DNA of 25,520 nt from JAYOFM01 sp038117225 (GTDB lineage Bacteria; Pseudomonadota; Alphaproteobacteria; Rhodospirillales; Casp-alpha2). Under the pieces are notes generated by a model, which was not told the DNA's origin, did no database searches, and saw only the letters and a list, made by a program, of their open reading frames with translations. The stretch covers positions 1 to 25,520 of the forward strand of contig JAYOFM010000047.1 in assembly GCA_038117225.1 (NCBI GenBank), written 5' to 3'. Shown here in pieces: positions 8,028 to 16,233 of the stretch (positions within the stretch are counted from its first letter, which is position 1; every line of letters begins with the position of its first letter). Position numbers and translations under genes: made by a program.

Positions 8028-8737
8028 GACAACGTCTCCACATGACGCGCGAAACGATTGCAACAGACGTCCTTCAGCGCGGCCGGCATGAACGAATAAT
8101 AGCGCCCGCGACCACCTTGCGGTTGGCTGTCAAAGCGGCCGTCGGTGGCGAAATCTCTGAGGGCCGCGAGGGACAACGCCAGACAGACCTCCGTGTTCGC
8201 ACGCCGAAGATCGGCGAGGGTCATGCCTGGTTCGAGCGTGATTGATTGCCGGCCGACAATATCGCCATCGTCGAGTTCCGGGTTGACCCGGTGCAACGTT
8301 GTTATCAGGCCGGCAAAGTCGCCATGCCAGACTGCCCACAGGTGCGTGTCCAGGCCCCTATAGTGTTCCGGATCACCACCGTGCAGGTTGATCATGCCGT
8401 CTGGGCAGGTGGCGATGACCTCTGGATTCAGGCGCCGGGTGCCAAAGACAATGATCGCGTCAGCGGACAACCCCCGTAGCCGCGCGACCGCATCAGCGCC
8501 GTTCAATGAGGTGAACGTCTCGCTCTCGGCAAAGTCGGAAATGCTGGCCTCGTGGCCGTCGAACCAGTGGGCCTGCTCGCGCGCATCGCGGGTGTCCTCG
8601 AACGCATGCCGTGTTTCATAGGGCGCGCTGACGCCCCCGGTCTCGATCAACACGCGTTCGAGGACATGCCGCCGGGCGACCTCGCGCACGAAGTACGCAT
8701 GATGTGGCGTTTCGGTTGTGAGGACGATAAGTCGCAT
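8024..8737 (-). CDS. Formyltransferase-family protein, probably sugar N-formyltransferase
   Basis: A 237-residue protein with the formyltransferase N-terminal catalytic fold. The triad is visible as Asn117 and His119 in GMINLHGGDP and Asp157 in LDDGDIV. YRGLDTHLWAVWHGD is the acceptor-site segment typical of sugar formyltransferases such as those for Qui4N. The enzyme would move a formyl group from N10-formyltetrahydrofolate to a sugar amine. It lacks the C-terminal domain of methionyl-tRNA formyltransferase, which argues against that role. It is 9 bases downstream of the NeuB-type gene and translationally coupled to the deacetylase. Confidence 0.86.
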   Translation of the reverse strand: MRLIVLTTETPHHAYFVREVARRHVLERVLIETGGVSAPYETRHAFEDTRDAREQAHWFDGHEASISDFAESETFTSLNGADAVARLRGLSADAIIVFGTRRLNPEVIATCPDGMINLHGGDPEHYRGLDTHLWAVWHGDFAGLITTLHRVNPELDDGDIVGRQSITLEPGMTLADLRRANTEVCLALSLAALRDFATDGRFDSQPQGGRGRYYSFMPAALKDVCCNRFARHVETLS

Positions 8738-8746
8738 GGCGCCCGG

Positions 8747-9760
8747 TCAGCTCACGTCATCCAGGTTGACCATGGCGTCGGCCGTGATGTCCCTCTTGGC
8801 GGTTCGGCCGACCACCTTGTCTTCGTCGCCGGGCGGAATGCCGCCGCCTGGTCGCACCCAGGTGATGTCGTCGGCGCCGATGGTCGTGCCGGCCGGGATA
8901 TCGTGGCGGGCGACAATCGAACGCCGCATGGCCTCGATACCGTCGCTTTCGCAGGGCTGCGTGCCAAGGTCACCGTTACCGAGCATGGCCTCGACTTCGC
9001 GCACGCCTGCCACTAGGTGTTTCAGGGTTTCCGGATCGGCGGAAAGTTGATGGTCGCGGAAGTCGGAATAGTTATTGTCGATGGTAAAGTGTTTTTCGAT
9101 CACGCGTGCGCCAAGGCTGACCGCGGCCAGCGCCGCCGTGATACCAGCCGTGTGGTCGGAGTAGCCGGCGGCGACGTCGGGAAAGGCCTCGGCAAGGGCC
9201 GGGATGGCGCGCAGATTGGCCTGCGTTTCCGGGACAGGGTAACTGGCGACGCAATGCAGGATGGCGAGTCCGGGGGTGACGCCGGCGTCGCCCCAGACGG
9301 CGTCGATGGCCTGCTTGGCGCGACTGATCTGAGTGTGGTCGGCGAGACCGGTCGAGAAAATCATCGGTTTGGCGCTCGCGGCCGCCACCTCTATCAGCGG
9401 ATAGAAGGTGTTGTCGCCGGATGCGATCTTGATGAAATCGACGAGACCGCCGAGGAAGTGGGCGCTGGCGAGATCGAATGGCGTCGAGCCGAACAGCAGG
9501 CCGGCCTCGCGGGCGACCGTAGCGAGTTCCGTGAACTGATCCTCGGAAAACTGGAACCCCTGCAGACGCTCAAAGCGCGCCGTATCATTGCGGCTGACGT
9601 AATGTTCCGGGCGGAAGGTCTGGAACTTGACCGCATCGGCGCCGGCGTCGGCGGCGCGCGCCACCAGGTCGCGGGCGAGCGCGAAGTCACCTTCGTGATT
9701 ATTGCCGATCTCGGCGATGATCAGCGCGCCGGACCGAAACTCGAAAAAACCCTGGCTCAC
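8747..9760 (-). CDS. neuB: NeuB-family nonulosonate (sialic acid-like) synthase
   Basis: A 337-residue protein of normal length. The N-terminal TIM barrel has LIIAEIGNNHEGD (13-25), a motif IFSTG, LHCVASYPVPETQANL, GYSDHTAG and EKHFT, all marks of the PEP-dependent condensing enzymes. A C-terminal SAF (antifreeze-like) domain covers about residues 278-337. The reaction joins phosphoenolpyruvate to a six-carbon amino sugar to make a nine-carbon sialic-acid-like sugar. The motifs are closer to the NeuB/LegI/SpsE types than to PseI, but the exact product is not readable. The start is GTG at 9758-9760, supported by GGAG eight bases upstream. It is the first gene of the leftward operon. Confidence 0.93.
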   Translation of the reverse strand: MSQGFFEFRSGALIIAEIGNNHEGDFALARDLVARAADAGADAVKFQTFRPEHYVSRNDTARFERLQGFQFSEDQFTELATVAREAGLLFGSTPFDLASAHFLGGLVDFIKIASGDNTFYPLIEVAAASAKPMIFSTGLADHTQISRAKQAIDAVWGDAGVTPGLAILHCVASYPVPETQANLRAIPALAEAFPDVAAGYSDHTAGITAALAAVSLGARVIEKHFTIDNNYSDFRDHQLSADPETLKHLVAGVREVEAMLGNGDLGTQPCESDGIEAMRRSIVARHDIPAGTTIGADDITWVRPGGGIPPGDEDKVVGRTAKRDITADAMVNLDDVS

Positions 9761-9768
9761 GGTCTATT

Positions 9769-9773
9769 TCTCC
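9769..9773 (-). promoter_or_regulatory. Ribosome binding site for GTG-started neuB-type gene
   Basis: GGAGA on the minus strand lies eight bases before the GTG at 9760 and supports this non-ATG start. Confidence 0.6.
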
Positions 9774-9831
9774 ACCACCTGAATGCCTTGCGCTTAATAC
9801 CATAGATCACTTAACGAAAGCCCAATGATGA

Positions 9832-9847
9832 CCGAACCATTGTTCGG
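9832..9847. repeat. Palindromic operator candidate
   Basis: CCGAAC-CATT-GTTCGG is a perfect 6-bp dyad with a 4-base spacer, inside the divergent region. It directly abuts a possible ATG at 9848, which argues for the downstream start at 9887 and for a regulatory role, either as a repressor site or as a leader hairpin. Confidence 0.45.
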
Positions 9848-9886
9848 ATGACAGGTGCTGGCTTCTGGCGTTACTCTCGCCCTATC

Positions 9887-11233
9887 ATGGCGAAACCTGA
9901 AGGATGGCACGAATGGGCACCCGGCCTTGCGTTTCCGGGGGATGCGGAAGCCGCCGGAATGTGGGGCCTCATGGAGGATCTGTTCCCCATTTACCGCAGC
10001 CTGCTGGGGCCGGGATTCGCCGAATCACTGGCCGTCATTGACCGTCGATTGCCGCTTGATGTCGCTGAGTTTTCCTCCGGTGACGACGCGCTGACGTGGA
10101 CCATCCCCGATGAATTCCGTGTTGAAGAGGCCTGGATCGAAGGCCCGGACGGCAAACGCGTCGCCGATTTCGCCGAGCATCCCTACGCGCTGTGGATCTA
10201 CAGCCGACCGTTTCAGGGCACGCTGACGTTGGACCAATTGCAGGCCCACCTGACCAGTCAGGAAAGCCTGCCCGACGCGTTCCCCATGCGTCAGACCTAT
10301 TATCGCGACACCTGGGGCTTCTCCCTTCCGTGGACCCGCCATCAGGCACTGCTGCCGGGTGATTATCGGGTCCACGTCGCCACCGACCTCAGCCCCGGCG
10401 TGCTGCGTATCGGCGAGCATTACCTGCCCGGCGACGTGGAGGACGAGATTCTCATTTCCAGCTATCTCTGCCATCCGCTGGGCGCCAACGACAACCTTTC
10501 CGGCTGTGTTGTCGCGGCGGAACTGTTCCGCATGCTGGCGGCGCTACCCCGCCGCCATTATTCATACCGCCTGGCTCTGTGGCCGGAAACCATCGGACCC
10601 ATCACCTACATCGCCAACCACCCGGACCGTCTAAAAAAGACCATCGGCGGCTATCAATTCGGGATTTGCGGTGATGCCAAACCGGTCAGCCTCGACCACA
10701 CCAAGCGCGGCGATACGGTGTTCGATCGTGCCGTCCACCACGCCATGAAACTGTGCGACGCTGGTTCCGAGACACGGCCGTTCAATATCTTCGGCGGTGC
10801 CGATACCATCCATTTCAATTCCATTGGCGTCGATATTCCGATCGCCAATATCACGCGGGGCGGATCGGCGTTGGGGGGCTACGCTGAATACCATTCGTCC
10901 GCCGATGATTTGACCATCATCACGCCACAACAACTCCTGGAAACCTTGGAGGTTGGCTGGACGGCGGTGATGGCGGTAGAACGGGCACGGACCTATCGCG
11001 GCACCTACACGGCGACGCCGTTCCTCTCCAAGTTCGGCGTTTTCCCCTATCAGCACGGTGCCGGCGTCGGCGGCCACGCCAGCGTCATTGGCGACGCTTA
11101 CTACGCGCTGATGCCGTCCATCGATGGCGTGCAGGATTTATTGCAGATCGCCGAATGGGCGGAGATGCCGATCTTCGCTTTCGATGAATGCGTCGAGAAA
11201 TTCCGCGCGGCCGGTCTGCTGAACGAAATTTAG
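9887..11233 (+). CDS. DUF4910/DUF2172 aminopeptidase-like protein
   Basis: A 448-residue protein of the DUF4910 group, which has an M28-like zinc aminopeptidase core. The family N-terminal pattern is MWGLMEDLFPIYRSLLGPG. Putative metal ligands lie in SYLCHPLGANDNLSGC (His and Asp), WPETIGP (Glu) and EYHSSADD (His). An internal DUF2172-like insertion is expected, and a winged-helix-like C-terminus. Members are repeatedly found in surface-polysaccharide and nonulosonate clusters, but the substrate is unknown. Two starts are possible, ATG at 9848 or 9887. Neither has a clear ribosome binding site, and 9887 is chosen because a palindrome abuts 9848. It ends 13 bases from a convergent gene. Confidence 0.85.
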   Translation: MAKPEGWHEWAPGLAFPGDAEAAGMWGLMEDLFPIYRSLLGPGFAESLAVIDRRLPLDVAEFSSGDDALTWTIPDEFRVEEAWIEGPDGKRVADFAEHPYALWIYSRPFQGTLTLDQLQAHLTSQESLPDAFPMRQTYYRDTWGFSLPWTRHQALLPGDYRVHVATDLSPGVLRIGEHYLPGDVEDEILISSYLCHPLGANDNLSGCVVAAELFRMLAALPRRHYSYRLALWPETIGPITYIANHPDRLKKTIGGYQFGICGDAKPVSLDHTKRGDTVFDRAVHHAMKLCDAGSETRPFNIFGGADTIHFNSIGVDIPIANITRGGSALGGYAEYHSSADDLTIITPQQLLETLEVGWTAVMAVERARTYRGTYTATPFLSKFGVFPYQHGAGVGGHASVIGDAYYALMPSIDGVQDLLQIAEWAEMPIFAFDECVEKFRAAGLLNEI

Positions 11234-11246
11234 GCTCGTTAATGAC

Positions 11247-12455
11247 TTACCATGTGGTGCCGGCGGAGATGAGGTCGAGGGCCTTCTCCACGGGTAGCGG
11301 CTTCGACATGTGATAACCCTGGCCGTACTGGCAGCCGAGGCCCTTGAGGTCATCCATCTGCACCTTTTCCTCGATGCCCTCGGCGACGATGTTCATGTCG
11401 AGGGCCAGCGCCAGTTGAGCGATCGAATGGACGATACGGCGGCTGTTTTCCGACGTGTCCATGTTGACCACGAAGGCGCGATCAATCTTCAACGTATCGA
11501 GCGGGAACTGGTGCAGATAGCTGAGGCTGGAATAGCCGGTGCCGAAATCATCAATGGCGATGGAAACGCCGAGGGATTTCAGCTTGCGCAGGGCGTTAGC
11601 CGCGTGTTCGGGATTGTCGACCATCAGGGTTTCCGTGATCTCTAATTTCACCTCGGAAGGGTCGGCACCGCTTTCATTGATGATGCGTGAAATTTGGTCG
11701 ATCTCGCTCAATTCGGAAAGTTGCAAGCCGGACACGTTGATGCTCATGAACGGCGCGTCCAGGTGTGGAAACATGGAAGCGAAGGCGTTGGCGATGCGCA
11801 GTTGATCGCGCAAGCCGGTCTCCAATGCGAAGCGGCCGAGTTCGATGATCAGGCCGGTTTCCTCGGCGACTGGAATGAACTCGACGGGTGAAACAAACCC
11901 CCCGCCCGCCTTTTGCCAGCGCATCAAGGCCTCGAAACCGGCAATGTGGCCACCATCGAGCGAGACGATGGGCTGGTAGTGCATTTCGAACTCTTCGTTT
12001 TCCAGTCCGCCGCGCATGCCGCGTTCGGTATTGATTCGGTTCAACGCCAGCCGGCGGATTTCATCGAGCGCCGGATCAGCACCGTTATTCTTGCCCTTGA
12101 GGCCGGATAGTTGGCGCTGGGCATCGCGGAACCGCGCCAATACCACCCGCAGCAACAGGTTCATCATCGGGTCGGCGGATTCCAGCGGCTGCATCAGGCG
12201 CCAGCGCTGGATGACGACGACTTCCGTGTCCTCCAGGGCGGTCACCGTCGCGGATCGGGGCGCATCATCGATCATCGACATTTCGCCGAAGATTTCGCCG
12301 ATACCCAATTCGGCGATTATCACCATCTCGCCGGCCCGTTCGATGGAGACTTCGACCCGGCCTTTTTCGATGATGTAGGCATTCCGGCCGCGATCACCGG
12401 TGCGGAAAATAACCTCTCCACCCTGATAGCGTCGCGAAAAAATGGTTTCTGGCAT
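11247..12455 (-). CDS. Cyclic-nucleotide-binding domain plus EAL c-di-GMP phosphodiesterase
   Basis: A 402-residue two-domain signalling protein. Residues about 8-110 form a cNMP-binding domain whose phosphate-binding cassette FGEMSMIDDAPRSATV keeps Glu58 and Arg67, the ribose and phosphate contacts of cAMP receptors. Residues about 155-398 form an EAL domain with an intact active site: Glu175 in FEALMRW, Asn240, Glu272 in LEITET, Asp302-Asp303 in IDDFGTGYSS, Lys323 and Glu359 in VAEGIEE. It should hydrolyse c-di-GMP, possibly under cAMP or cGMP control. There is no transmembrane segment, so it is cytosolic. AGGA precedes the ATG. Its position between glycan modules and near flagellar genes suggests a motility link, by inference. 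Confidence 0.93.
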   Translation of the reverse strand: MPETIFSRRYQGGEVIFRTGDRGRNAYIIEKGRVEVSIERAGEMVIIAELGIGEIFGEMSMIDDAPRSATVTALEDTEVVVIQRWRLMQPLESADPMMNLLLRVVLARFRDAQRQLSGLKGKNNGADPALDEIRRLALNRINTERGMRGGLENEEFEMHYQPIVSLDGGHIAGFEALMRWQKAGGGFVSPVEFIPVAEETGLIIELGRFALETGLRDQLRIANAFASMFPHLDAPFMSINVSGLQLSELSEIDQISRIINESGADPSEVKLEITETLMVDNPEHAANALRKLKSLGVSIAIDDFGTGYSSLSYLHQFPLDTLKIDRAFVVNMDTSENSRRIVHSIAQLALALDMNIVAEGIEEKVQMDDLKGLGCQYGQGYHMSKPLPVEKALDLISAGTTW

Positions 12456-12540
12456 TCGGCTTCCTCACCTTCCCCAAGCCGTCAGTTAAACACATACCGC
12501 CGGTGCAATCACGACCGCAGCATCGGACACCGGTGATCGC

Positions 12541-13788
12541 TCATAGCCCACCTGAAACACGCAAAACGGTGCCGCTCACGTGGCGGGCGGCGGGGCCCAT
12601 CAAGTATCCAACGGCATCGGCGATATCGGCCGGTTCGGCGAGCTGGCGCAGCGGCGTCGTCATCTTTGCCAGCATCTTGGCTTTCTCGGGTATGTCGGCG
12701 AGCATTTCCGTCTGCGTCATGCCCGGGGCGACCACGTTGACGCGCACGCCCTTCGGTCCGACCTCGACGGCGAGAGCGCGTGCCAGGCCATGCAATGCCG
12801 CCTTGGCGGCGACATAGGGTGCCTGCTGTGCCGGCGGCAGGCCGTCGGCGAAGATTGAGCCCATAAGGATAATGCTGCCGGATTCGCCGGCAACCATGTC
12901 GGAAAGGGCGGCTTGGGTGATGTGCACGGCGCCCATGACCTGTGTCTGGAAATGCGATTCGAAGACTAATGCGGTGGTTTCGGTGAACGGCGTCGGATGC
13001 GGTGAGGGTGCGGCACAGTGAACCAGTCCGAATAGCGGTCCCAATTCATCCCGTGCCCGTGCGACAACGCCGCGCGCCGTCTGTTCGTCGCCGATATCAC
13101 CGGGAACTGTGATGGCACGGCGACCTAGTTTCTCCACCTCGGCAACGACATCGGTGGCGCGATCATCGGCGTCGCGATAATTGATGGCGATATCAAACCC
13201 ATCTTCGGCGAGCTTACGGGCGACGGCGGCGCCGATGCCACGCGCGCCACCAGTGACCAGAACCGCGCGCCCGGGCTCGCTGGGGCATCCGGTGTCGGTT
13301 TTTCCTTCTACCCGAGGTGTTTCGGCCCGGGCGCCCGCGGCGTCCTCGCCCGTCAAGCGGATCTGTGATTCGCCGGAGACCAACGTGTCACCCGATTGGT
13401 TGGTGATGTTGACATCGCATGTGATGGTTCGGGTTGCCGTTGATAGGTGGCTGACCGTTGACGTCACTGTGATGGTGTCGTCGACGAAACAGGGCCGCGT
13501 GAATTTTAGTGTTTGCGCGGTCCACAATGCACCGCGCCCGGGTAGCAGCATGCCGACCATGGTGGAGATGAACGACGCCGTCAGCATGCCGTGCACGATG
13601 GGCTTGCCGAAACCCTGTGCACGCGCGAATTCGGCATCCATGTGCACCGGATTGAAATCACCGGTCAGCGCCGCAAAGGCATCCAGGTCCTGTTGGGTTA
13701 CGGAGTGGGAAAGAGACGCCTCATACCCGACCGTGATGTCGTTGAGGGAGAGGTGTTTGGGGTCGTTGTCGTCGGGGGTGTAGGGCAT
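12541..13788 (-). CDS. MaoC-like hydratase fused to SDR ketoreductase
   Basis: A 415-residue fusion. Residues about 12-145 are a MaoC/R-hydratase hot-dog domain with FAALTGDFNPVHMD, giving the catalytic Asp44 and His49. Residues about 174-415 are a classical FabG-like SDR with TGGARGIG (179-186), Ser311, Tyr325 and Lys329 in YVAAK. Together they can reduce a beta-ketoacyl thioester and dehydrate or hydrate the product. The open frame runs upstream to 13872, but the ATG at 13788 overlaps the KAS III stop by one base (TGATG) and gives the natural N-terminus. It ends the leftward acyl operon. The linker (146-173) is polar and low in conservation. Confidence 0.9.
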   Translation of the reverse strand: MPYTPDDNDPKHLSLNDITVGYEASLSHSVTQQDLDAFAALTGDFNPVHMDAEFARAQGFGKPIVHGMLTASFISTMVGMLLPGRGALWTAQTLKFTRPCFVDDTITVTSTVSHLSTATRTITCDVNITNQSGDTLVSGESQIRLTGEDAAGARAETPRVEGKTDTGCPSEPGRAVLVTGGARGIGAAVARKLAEDGFDIAINYRDADDRATDVVAEVEKLGRRAITVPGDIGDEQTARGVVARARDELGPLFGLVHCAAPSPHPTPFTETTALVFESHFQTQVMGAVHITQAALSDMVAGESGSIILMGSIFADGLPPAQQAPYVAAKAALHGLARALAVEVGPKGVRVNVVAPGMTQTEMLADIPEKAKMLAKMTTPLRQLAEPADIADAVGYLMGPAARHVSGTVLRVSGGL

Positions 13789-14795
13789 CAGTACCACCTC
13801 ATGACGGTGCTGCCGAAGGTGAAGCCGGCGCCAACGCCGGAGATGACGACGATGTCGCCGCGCTTTAGGCAATCATTGTTGACCGCGTCACAGAGCGTGA
13901 TCGCCTGCGATGCGTCGGCGGTGTTGCCATAGATTTCCACATTGGTGAAGGTTCGGTCCATGGGCAGACGCATCTTGCCCATGAGAAACTCGATCAGCTT
14001 CAGGTTGGCCTGATGGAAGATGAAGAAGTCAACGTCATCGACGGTCATGCCGACTTTTTCCAACACCCGGCGGATCGATTTGGGCTTGTTTTGAACGACC
14101 TGCTTCCACACTTCCAGGCCTTCGATTTGGTAGTATTGCAGGCCTTGGTCGACGTTGTTGGCGCGCAGCGGGTGGCTTGAGCCACCACCGCGTAGGCGCA
14201 CGGAATCGAACGGTTTGCCGTTGGTCCAGACATCGTTGGCGAGGATGCCATATCCCGCCGGCACGGGCTTCAGCACGGCGGCGCCGACACCGTCACCGAA
14301 ATAGACGCAGGACCCTGGGTCCGTGTAGTCGATGAACCTGGACTGCAAGGCGGTACCGATGACCAGCACGTGGCCGAGGCTAGGGTCCATGGCCAACCGA
14401 TCGCCGGCGACGCCGAGCCCGACTTGGAACCCGGTGCAGTTGGCCAGCAGGTCGAAGGCGCCAGCATTGCGCGCCCCCAGCCTTTCCTGAATGCGGCAGG
14501 AAACGGCGGGGTAGATGTAATCGCCGGTGAATGTACAGGTAATGATCAGGCCAATGTCGTCGGCGCTGATGCCGGCGTGCTCGATCGCCTGTTGCGCGGC
14601 GGCGACGGACATCTCCGAGGCCGTTTCATCGGCGCCGGCACGGCGCCGTTCACGGATGCCAGTTTTGGCCTCGATCTCTGACGCCGGCATGCCGCAGGAC
14701 GCTTCCAATTGGGCATTGGTGATGCGGTCGTCGGGCAGGTACTTGCCGACGCCGGCGACGCCGACACCGAAGTCGCCGGGTTTGAGGTCCGTCAT
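13788..14795 (-). CDS. Beta-ketoacyl-ACP synthase III (FabH-like)
   Basis: A 335-residue KAS III with the full Cys-His-Asn triad: Cys120 in LLANCTGFQ, His261 in FIFHQANLK and Asn291 in IYGNTADAS. The enzyme condenses an acyl-CoA starter with malonyl-ACP to make a beta-ketoacyl-ACP. The ATG at 14793-14795 overlaps the upstream hydrolase stop in an ATGA and is chosen over a longer frame from 14849. Its neighbours (ACP, ketoreductases, hydratase) point to a dedicated short acyl chain rather than bulk fatty acid synthesis. FabH-like genes with this company are known from Pseudomonas flagellin glycosylation islands. Confidence 0.92.
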   Translation of the reverse strand: MTDLKPGDFGVGVAGVGKYLPDDRITNAQLEASCGMPASEIEAKTGIRERRRAGADETASEMSVAAAQQAIEHAGISADDIGLIITCTFTGDYIYPAVSCRIQERLGARNAGAFDLLANCTGFQVGLGVAGDRLAMDPSLGHVLVIGTALQSRFIDYTDPGSCVYFGDGVGAAVLKPVPAGYGILANDVWTNGKPFDSVRLRGGGSSHPLRANNVDQGLQYYQIEGLEVWKQVVQNKPKSIRRVLEKVGMTVDDVDFFIFHQANLKLIEFLMGKMRLPMDRTFTNVEIYGNTADASQAITLCDAVNNDCLKRGDIVVISGVGAGFTFGSTVMRWY

Positions 14796-15478
14796 CCGAA
14801 GGCACCTTCCATGTCGAAGGCCGGGGCCGCATCGCGATTTTTTCGCCACCAGTCACGCGCATCCGAAACCGACCACGGTCGGCCGTGGCCGCCGAACAGC
14901 AGCGTCGCCGGGGCGAGCGCCTCCAGCAGCGCATCAATGGAGCGCCTGAGACCCTTGCCAGAGGAACCCGGCAGATCGGATCGGCCGACCAGCCGGCACA
15001 TCAGGGTATCGCCGGTGAAACACATGCCGCCCATGTCATAGCACACACCGCCTTCCGTATGGCCTGGGGTATGAATGACGCGGATGGCGGCACCGGCCCA
15101 CGATAATGGGTTGTCCTCCACCGCCACGTGGCCAGCCGGTACGGTGACCACCCGGCGGTCGAAGCTCATTGCATATAAGGGAGCTCGGCGTAGCAGCTTC
15201 GCATCGCCCGAATGCATGTAAAAACCGAGATCGAATTTGTCACATACTGCGGCGAGTCCGCCGACGTGGTCGTAATGGGCATGGGTGAGCAGGATCAGGC
15301 TGGGCCGCCCCGCGTCGTCGATGGCTTCCATGACGGCCGGTGATTCCTCGCCCGGATCGACGACCAGGACTTCGCCGGAGGGTGTGTGCTGGACGATGTA
15401 GGTGTTCTGGCGCCAGCGCCCGGTCTTGACGTTGATGACCCGGCTGTCGCCGATCTCGGTGACGCGCACGTCGGACAT
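14792..15478 (-). CDS. Metallo-beta-lactamase-fold hydrolase
   Basis: A 228-residue glyoxalase II-like hydrolase. The zinc motif THAHYDHVGG supplies His66, His68, Asp70 and His71, followed by HTPGHTEGG, FTGDT and GGHGRPW, so both metal sites are intact. Members hydrolyse thioesters among other bonds. Lying inside an ACP/KAS III operon it may release the acyl chain from its carrier, as MBL-type thioesterases do in some polyketide systems. That role is inferred, and a glyoxalase or general esterase remains possible. It overlaps the KAS III gene by 4 bp and follows the SDR gene after 6 bases. Confidence 0.88.
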   Translation of the reverse strand: MSDVRVTEIGDSRVINVKTGRWRQNTYIVQHTPSGEVLVVDPGEESPAVMEAIDDAGRPSLILLTHAHYDHVGGLAAVCDKFDLGFYMHSGDAKLLRRAPLYAMSFDRRVVTVPAGHVAVEDNPLSWAGAAIRVIHTPGHTEGGVCYDMGGMCFTGDTLMCRLVGRSDLPGSSGKGLRRSIDALLEALAPATLLFGGHGRPWSVSDARDWWRKNRDAAPAFDMEGAFG

Positions 15479-15484
15479 GGTCGG

Positions 15485-16210
15485 CTAGTCCACGACGCCG
15501 ATGTAGACGACCTGGCCGGTGATCGAGCGTGCCTTATCGGAGACCAGGAAATCGGCCGCGTGGCAGATTTCCTCCATCTCGATAATACGGGGGAAGGTCT
15601 GCAGCGCCAGCATGCGCTGTTCCCAATCCCCATCCTTGGCCAGTTCGGCAGTGGCATCGGTGCGCATCATGGCCGGCGCGATGACATTGCAGGTGATACC
15701 CTGCGGCGCCAATTCGCGTGCTAGAACCTTGGTCATTGAGGTGACGCCGGCTTTTGTCGCGGAATAAACGGCGGTGCCGTCCTGGCTGAGCGGCACCATG
15801 GTCGATGAAATTGCGATCACTCGGCCGCCGTCGCCGCGCATCATGACCTTGGAAAATTCCCGCAGCGTGTAGAACACGCCGGCGAAATTGACTCGCATGA
15901 AGTCATTCAACACCTCGCCCGGCGTCATGCTGAGCAACAGCGCGGCGCGGGCCAGACCGGCATTGGCGATAACCACATCGGCGCGCTTGAGGTTGCGCCG
16001 AACAGACTTCGCCCATGCGGTGACGTCGGCCTCATCGCCAATGTCCAGGGCGGTGTGATGATAAGCCGCATGTTCGATCGTAGCGTCACCACGGCTGCAT
16101 CCGGCGACCGCGTAACCCTTCGCGAGGAAATGTTCGGCCATTGCACGCCCCAATCCCCGGCTCGAACCGGTGATGACAGCGACGGGTATATTCTCGGCCG
16201 TATCGGCCAT
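15485..16210 (-). CDS. SDR-family reductase, FabG-like
   Basis: A 241-residue classical short-chain dehydrogenase. TGSSRGLG (14-21) binds NAD(P)H, NAG is present in IANAGLARAA, and the triad is Ser136, Tyr149 and Lys153 in YSATK. Length and motifs fit 3-oxoacyl-ACP reductases. It sits between the ACP and the hydrolase genes, so reduction of an ACP-bound beta-keto group is the likeliest job. It is the second ketoreductase of the module, alongside the MaoC-SDR fusion, so the two may act on different intermediates. No ribosome site stands out clearly before its ATG. Confidence 0.88.
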   Translation of the reverse strand: MADTAENIPVAVITGSSRGLGRAMAEHFLAKGYAVAGCSRGDATIEHAAYHHTALDIGDEADVTAWAKSVRRNLKRADVVIANAGLARAALLLSMTPGEVLNDFMRVNFAGVFYTLREFSKVMMRGDGGRVIAISSTMVPLSQDGTAVYSATKAGVTSMTKVLARELAPQGITCNVIAPAMMRTDATAELAKDGDWEQRMLALQTFPRIIEMEEICHAADFLVSDKARSITGQVVYIGVVD

Positions 16211-16233
16211 GGGGCCTCGCTTCGATCCGAAGG

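Larger units (their letters stand above)
9761..9886. promoter_or_regulatory. Divergent promoter region between neuB-type operon and DUF4910 gene
   Basis: This 126-base region must carry promoters for both the long leftward operon and the rightward DUF4910 gene. It is locally AT-rich (about 9791-9820), but no convincing -35/-10 pair was found on either strand. A palindrome at 9832-9847 is a candidate operator. Confidence 0.5.
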
